Below are positions 5,501 to 6,443 of a stretch of DNA of 6,443 nucleotides, one piece after another. The translations under genes were made by a program, and so were the position numbers. The stretch spans positions 1 to 6,443 of the forward strand of contig CACXDF010000306.1 of the NCBI GenBank assembly GCA_902766325.1. The letters run 5' to 3'. The notes beneath the pieces were generated by a model, which saw only the letters and a program-made list of their open reading frames with translations, made no database searches and had not been told where the DNA came from. Source of the stretch: an uncultured Eubacteriales bacterium. Lineage in GTDB: Bacteria > Bacillota > Clostridia > Christensenellales > DTU072. How positions within the stretch are numbered: the first letter of the stretch is position 1; every line of letters begins with the position of its first letter.

Positions 5501-6443
5501 TAATACGTATCGTAAAAGGCCTTTTCGCCGATGAAATTGATCTTGTTATTGTCCGCAAAATCGATGGAGGAAAGCAATGTGCAGCCGGAGAAAGCGCGTT
5601 TTCCGATCGAAGTCACGGACTGCGGCACGGAAACCGTATTCAAGTTGATACAATTTTCGAAAGCGTATTGTCCGATACTGCGAACGGAGCTTTCGCCCGC
5701 AAAGGTGATCTGGATCAAACGGTCGAATCCGCAGAACAAGTAATCGGGCAAAGAAAGAACGCTTCTGTGCACGACCAGTTCCGTTCCCGTATTATTCGCG
5801 CCCAGTTTATAACTGCTTGCAAAGACGTCGGGCAGTTCGTTTGTCGCCGAAAGCGCGTTATATTCGATCCGTGTGAGATAGAAACCGTCTATATCCGCGC
5901 CGAAGTCGCCGAAGGCCCCACTACCAAACGTTTTTACGCCCTGACCGATAGTCAGCGTCTCCACCTTAGAGCATCCGAAGAAGGCGCGCGCGCCCACGTT
6001 CACAACACAATCGGGGATAACCACCGTCTTTAATCCGGTACAACCTTCAAATGCGCTTATTCCGATCGATCTGACCTTATCCGAACCCCATTCGACGGAA
6101 GTAAGGAACCCGTTTTCGTAAAAGAGATAAGACGGTATGGTCGTAACGTTAGCGCCGATAAACAGCGTAAAGCCGTCTCCCGTCGCATTATTGTCCGTAC
6201 CGAAAACGTACTTCGGTTCCGCGCTGTCTTCACACGCTTCGGCTAAGAAGCGAACTTCCGTAAGGTTCAACATTCCGTTAAAGGAATACTTGCCCAAAGA
6301 CGTGACGTTCCTGCCGATGGTAACGGTATCGACCAACGAAGAATACGCTCCCCAAGGGATCAAAGAGGCAGAGTTATATTCTCTCATGGCTCCGATACCT
6401 TCCACAAAGAGGTTATAACGAAGAGCTATTTCTTCGTGCGCGC
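2545..6443 (-). CDS. Giant BspA-like (LRR_5) leucine-rich-repeat protein, 5' end outside the window
   Basis: At least 1298 residues are visible. Residue numbers here count the GTG at 6405..6403 as 1, but it is not the true start: the frame stays open to the window edge (AHEEIALRYNLF precedes it) and the sequence is in mid-domain there. About 27 LRR_5 (Treponema pallidum/BspA type) repeats can be counted by their core, [IV]G-x-x-AF-x-x-C followed by L-x-x-[IV]-x-[IV]-P-x-x-[V]. Examples are IGISAFEGC (114-122), IGEEAFYSC (680-688) and IGDEAFDGC (1212-1220). The array forms two ectodomain modules, each with a start cap and a terminal motif (annotated separately). Such proteins are usually secreted or surface-exposed and have been implicated in adhesion to host or other bacteria, but no ligand can be inferred here. 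The C-terminus ends in NNYRKYDRK, the usual end of the terminal module, with no LPxTG, transmembrane tail or SLH domain, so any signal peptide or anchor must lie upstream, out of view. It precedes the dehydrogenase gene by 14 bp. Confidence 0.92.
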   Translation of the reverse strand, partial: AHEEIALRYNLFVEGIGAMREYNSASLIPWGAYSSLVDTVTIGRNVTSLGKYSFNGMLNLTEVRFLAEACEDSAEPKYVFGTDNNATGDGFTLFIGANVTTIPSYLFYENGFLTSVEWGSDKVRSIGISAFEGCTGLKTVVIPDCVVNVGARAFFGCSKVETLTIGQGVKTFGSGAFGDFGADIDGFYLTRIEYNALSATNELPDVFASSYKLGANNTGTELVVHRSVLSLPDYLFCGFDRLIQITFAGESSVRSIGQYAFENCINLNTVSVPQSVTSIGKRAFSGCTLLSSIDFADNNKINFIGEKAFYDTYYYNLDSGSVSNWIDGVLYMNGRKFLLEARSSIDEEYAILEGTDIIAEKAFANNVSVRYITIPSSVDVVCSEAFAGCTELKTVFIVSSVVISGLSAQESQGELCKNATVIYCRSDLMKNGNTKAGEYLTSVFRLAETDTMRNNNQYYSYTKLYWECAKPETDSTVYAYLLNDFSRSGYYRMEVAGIGQMADFASRTAPWYSFENVDYSDLVTTVTFGKAVTSVGDYAFRTFTKLSAVNYNNSDALTYIGEFAFAGCASLTKIEICKAVTSIGNSAFSTCVSVDKISFNAMACADLAINNGVFYGVGAEGEGVVFEVDNEATRLPAYLCCPTGAASTAPKIVEIKFLNGIGNHCASVGDHAFAYCEEVRSLTMDGNSLRTIGEEAFYSCKKLTALIIPSGVVTIDHNAFGMCVNVTQITLRAADCAVDDRGVFHMVGRDVVAGTAVSFTDSVRVVPERFLFNAQDTANGAKITSINFPDDDKSRCETIKKLAFGYCTNFVSLTLPKTLKTIEEGAFYGCTSLREYVTPFVGGIAGAISPSYETLFGYVFHADTEDPNDTHSGMTLTRQSHNGFDKSDFYIPDSIQSVTVTHYTNIYYGAFQNCVNIISVKTEVSAIGSVVDEEQNIAVNNGYLIGAFAFEGCENLSSVVMTDVLTDIGEGAFKDCINMTQITIPVRVTKIGARAFANTHKMRNVDFNAEYCGDLVEGSDIFVDAGKMQSGVVLTIGNAVRKVPAYFFETSTESKLTEVKMVNVASAVLRDIGRHAFNNCELLTSLSLPGTITRIGQDAFDNTGFYNTVNNWRGSALYYEGPAYKYLLAYNKESGESTYVVLNDTLVIADAAFLQSTVIKDITLPESVVTIGSDAFSDCRNLERVEFRVNEATRESALTTIGAGAFKNCSLLEEITVTKNVATIGDEAFDGCRIKVVRFDSVVICASVSTESAAGYLCNHAQFIYVYKDIAVENTGTYIRTRYTSAEESNNYRKYDRK
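2548..4977 (-). repeat. Second BspA-type ectodomain module of the LRR protein (module B)
   Basis: This module runs from about residue 477 to 1286. It has its own cap, VAGIGQMADF (483-492), then APWYSF (497-502) and VTSVGDYAF (520-528), aligning with the cap of module A. About 18 LRR_5 repeats follow. There are three NA..C...VF..G...(V/L)P..(L/F) inserts (4525-4644, 4126-4248, 3298-3420), a PFVGG...LFGYVF insert ending in IPDSIQSV (within 3700-3927), and one NNW.GSALYY...IADAAF insert (2983-3144). It ends in a terminal motif at 2548-2736: VVICASVSTES (1230-1240), YLCNHAQFIYV (1244-1254), then YRKYDRK. It is nearly twice as long as module A, the extra length being mostly additional insert-plus-repeat units of roughly 130 residues. 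Confidence 0.8.
5041..6443 (-). repeat. First BspA-type ectodomain module of the LRR protein (module A)
   Basis: This module covers the window edge to about residue 455. It opens with the cap GIGAM, then Pro-Trp (17-18) and VTSLGKYSF (34-42), matching the family pattern LxIxGxGxMxDY...PW...VTSIGxxAF. About nine LRR_5 repeats follow, interrupted by two inserts of the type VF...(I/L)PxYLF (6121-6243 and 5734-5862) and one of the type NW..GVLY...G.IIAEKAF (5353-5517). It closes with the terminal motif at about 5041-5259, which has VVISGLSAQES (389-399), ELCKNATVIY (402-411) and YYSYTKLYW (446-454). In related proteins this motif is normally found at the very C-terminus, so here it marks an internal domain end. 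Confidence 0.8.

Noticed and set aside
6403..6405. GTG as start codon of the LRR protein
   Set aside because: The frame is open to the window edge, the preceding residues (EIALRYNLF) continue the cap domain, and no signal peptide follows the GTG. The real start lies beyond base 6443.
2656..6418. Many plus-strand open frames of 70-140 codons opposite the LRR gene
   Set aside because: The repetitive codon pattern of the LRR array leaves the complementary frames free of stops in places. Their translations are low in hydrophobic order and match nothing, so they are not genes.
2545..6443. DNA-level tandem repeat or CRISPR-like array
   Set aside because: The periodicity is protein-coding: the repeats are similar as LRR_5 units but diverged in nucleotide sequence, with variable spacing and no conserved direct repeats.

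Overview
The window looks like chromosomal DNA from a low-to-mid-GC Gram-positive bacterium of the Clostridia type (Bacillota), probably a gut or other host-associated anaerobe. The evidence is a MurC with the Bacillus/Clostridium-style acidic motif (CEACEY), strong purine-rich Shine-Dalgarno sites, an exact sigma-A promoter, and a very large BspA-like leucine-rich-repeat surface protein of the kind common in uncultured Clostridia. The taxon is an inference. I see no rRNA, tRNA, CRISPR array or mobile element, and no gene-free stretch longer than about 120 bases.

Layout. (1) Bases 1-40 carry the first 13 codons of a minus-strand gene running off the left edge. Its residues resemble the start of ribosomal protein L31 (rpmE). 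It has a textbook promoter (TTGACA, 17 bp, TATAAT) and a short 5' leader with a perfect 8-bp hairpin abutting the Shine-Dalgarno. (2) Divergently, bases 162-1526 encode a complete MurC, the ligase that commits UDP-MurNAc to peptidoglycan synthesis. It has no recognisable Shine-Dalgarno and ends in an intrinsic terminator whose loop contains the stop codon. (3) On the minus strand, converging on murC, is a two-gene unit: a giant LRR_5/BspA-like protein (6443 down to 2545, 5' end outside the window), then, 14 bases downstream, a 329-residue medium-chain dehydrogenase/reductase (2530 down to 1541).

How the parts relate. MurC and L31 are housekeeping genes sharing a 121-bp divergent intergenic region. 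The LRR protein and the dehydrogenase are probably co-transcribed, since the Shine-Dalgarno of the second gene sits in the 14-bp gap after the first. Their functional link is unclear: one should be extracellular, the other cytoplasmic. The dehydrogenase has lost the zinc-binding His-Glu pair and two of the three Rossmann glycines, so its activity is doubtful.

The most notable structure is inside the LRR protein. It contains two BspA-type ectodomains in tandem, each with its own start cap, repeat array, characteristic inserts and terminal motif. I did not find a clearly new system. The items most worth a second look are the degenerate dehydrogenase coupled to the LRR gene, the duplicated ectodomain, and the hairpin leader of the putative L31 gene.
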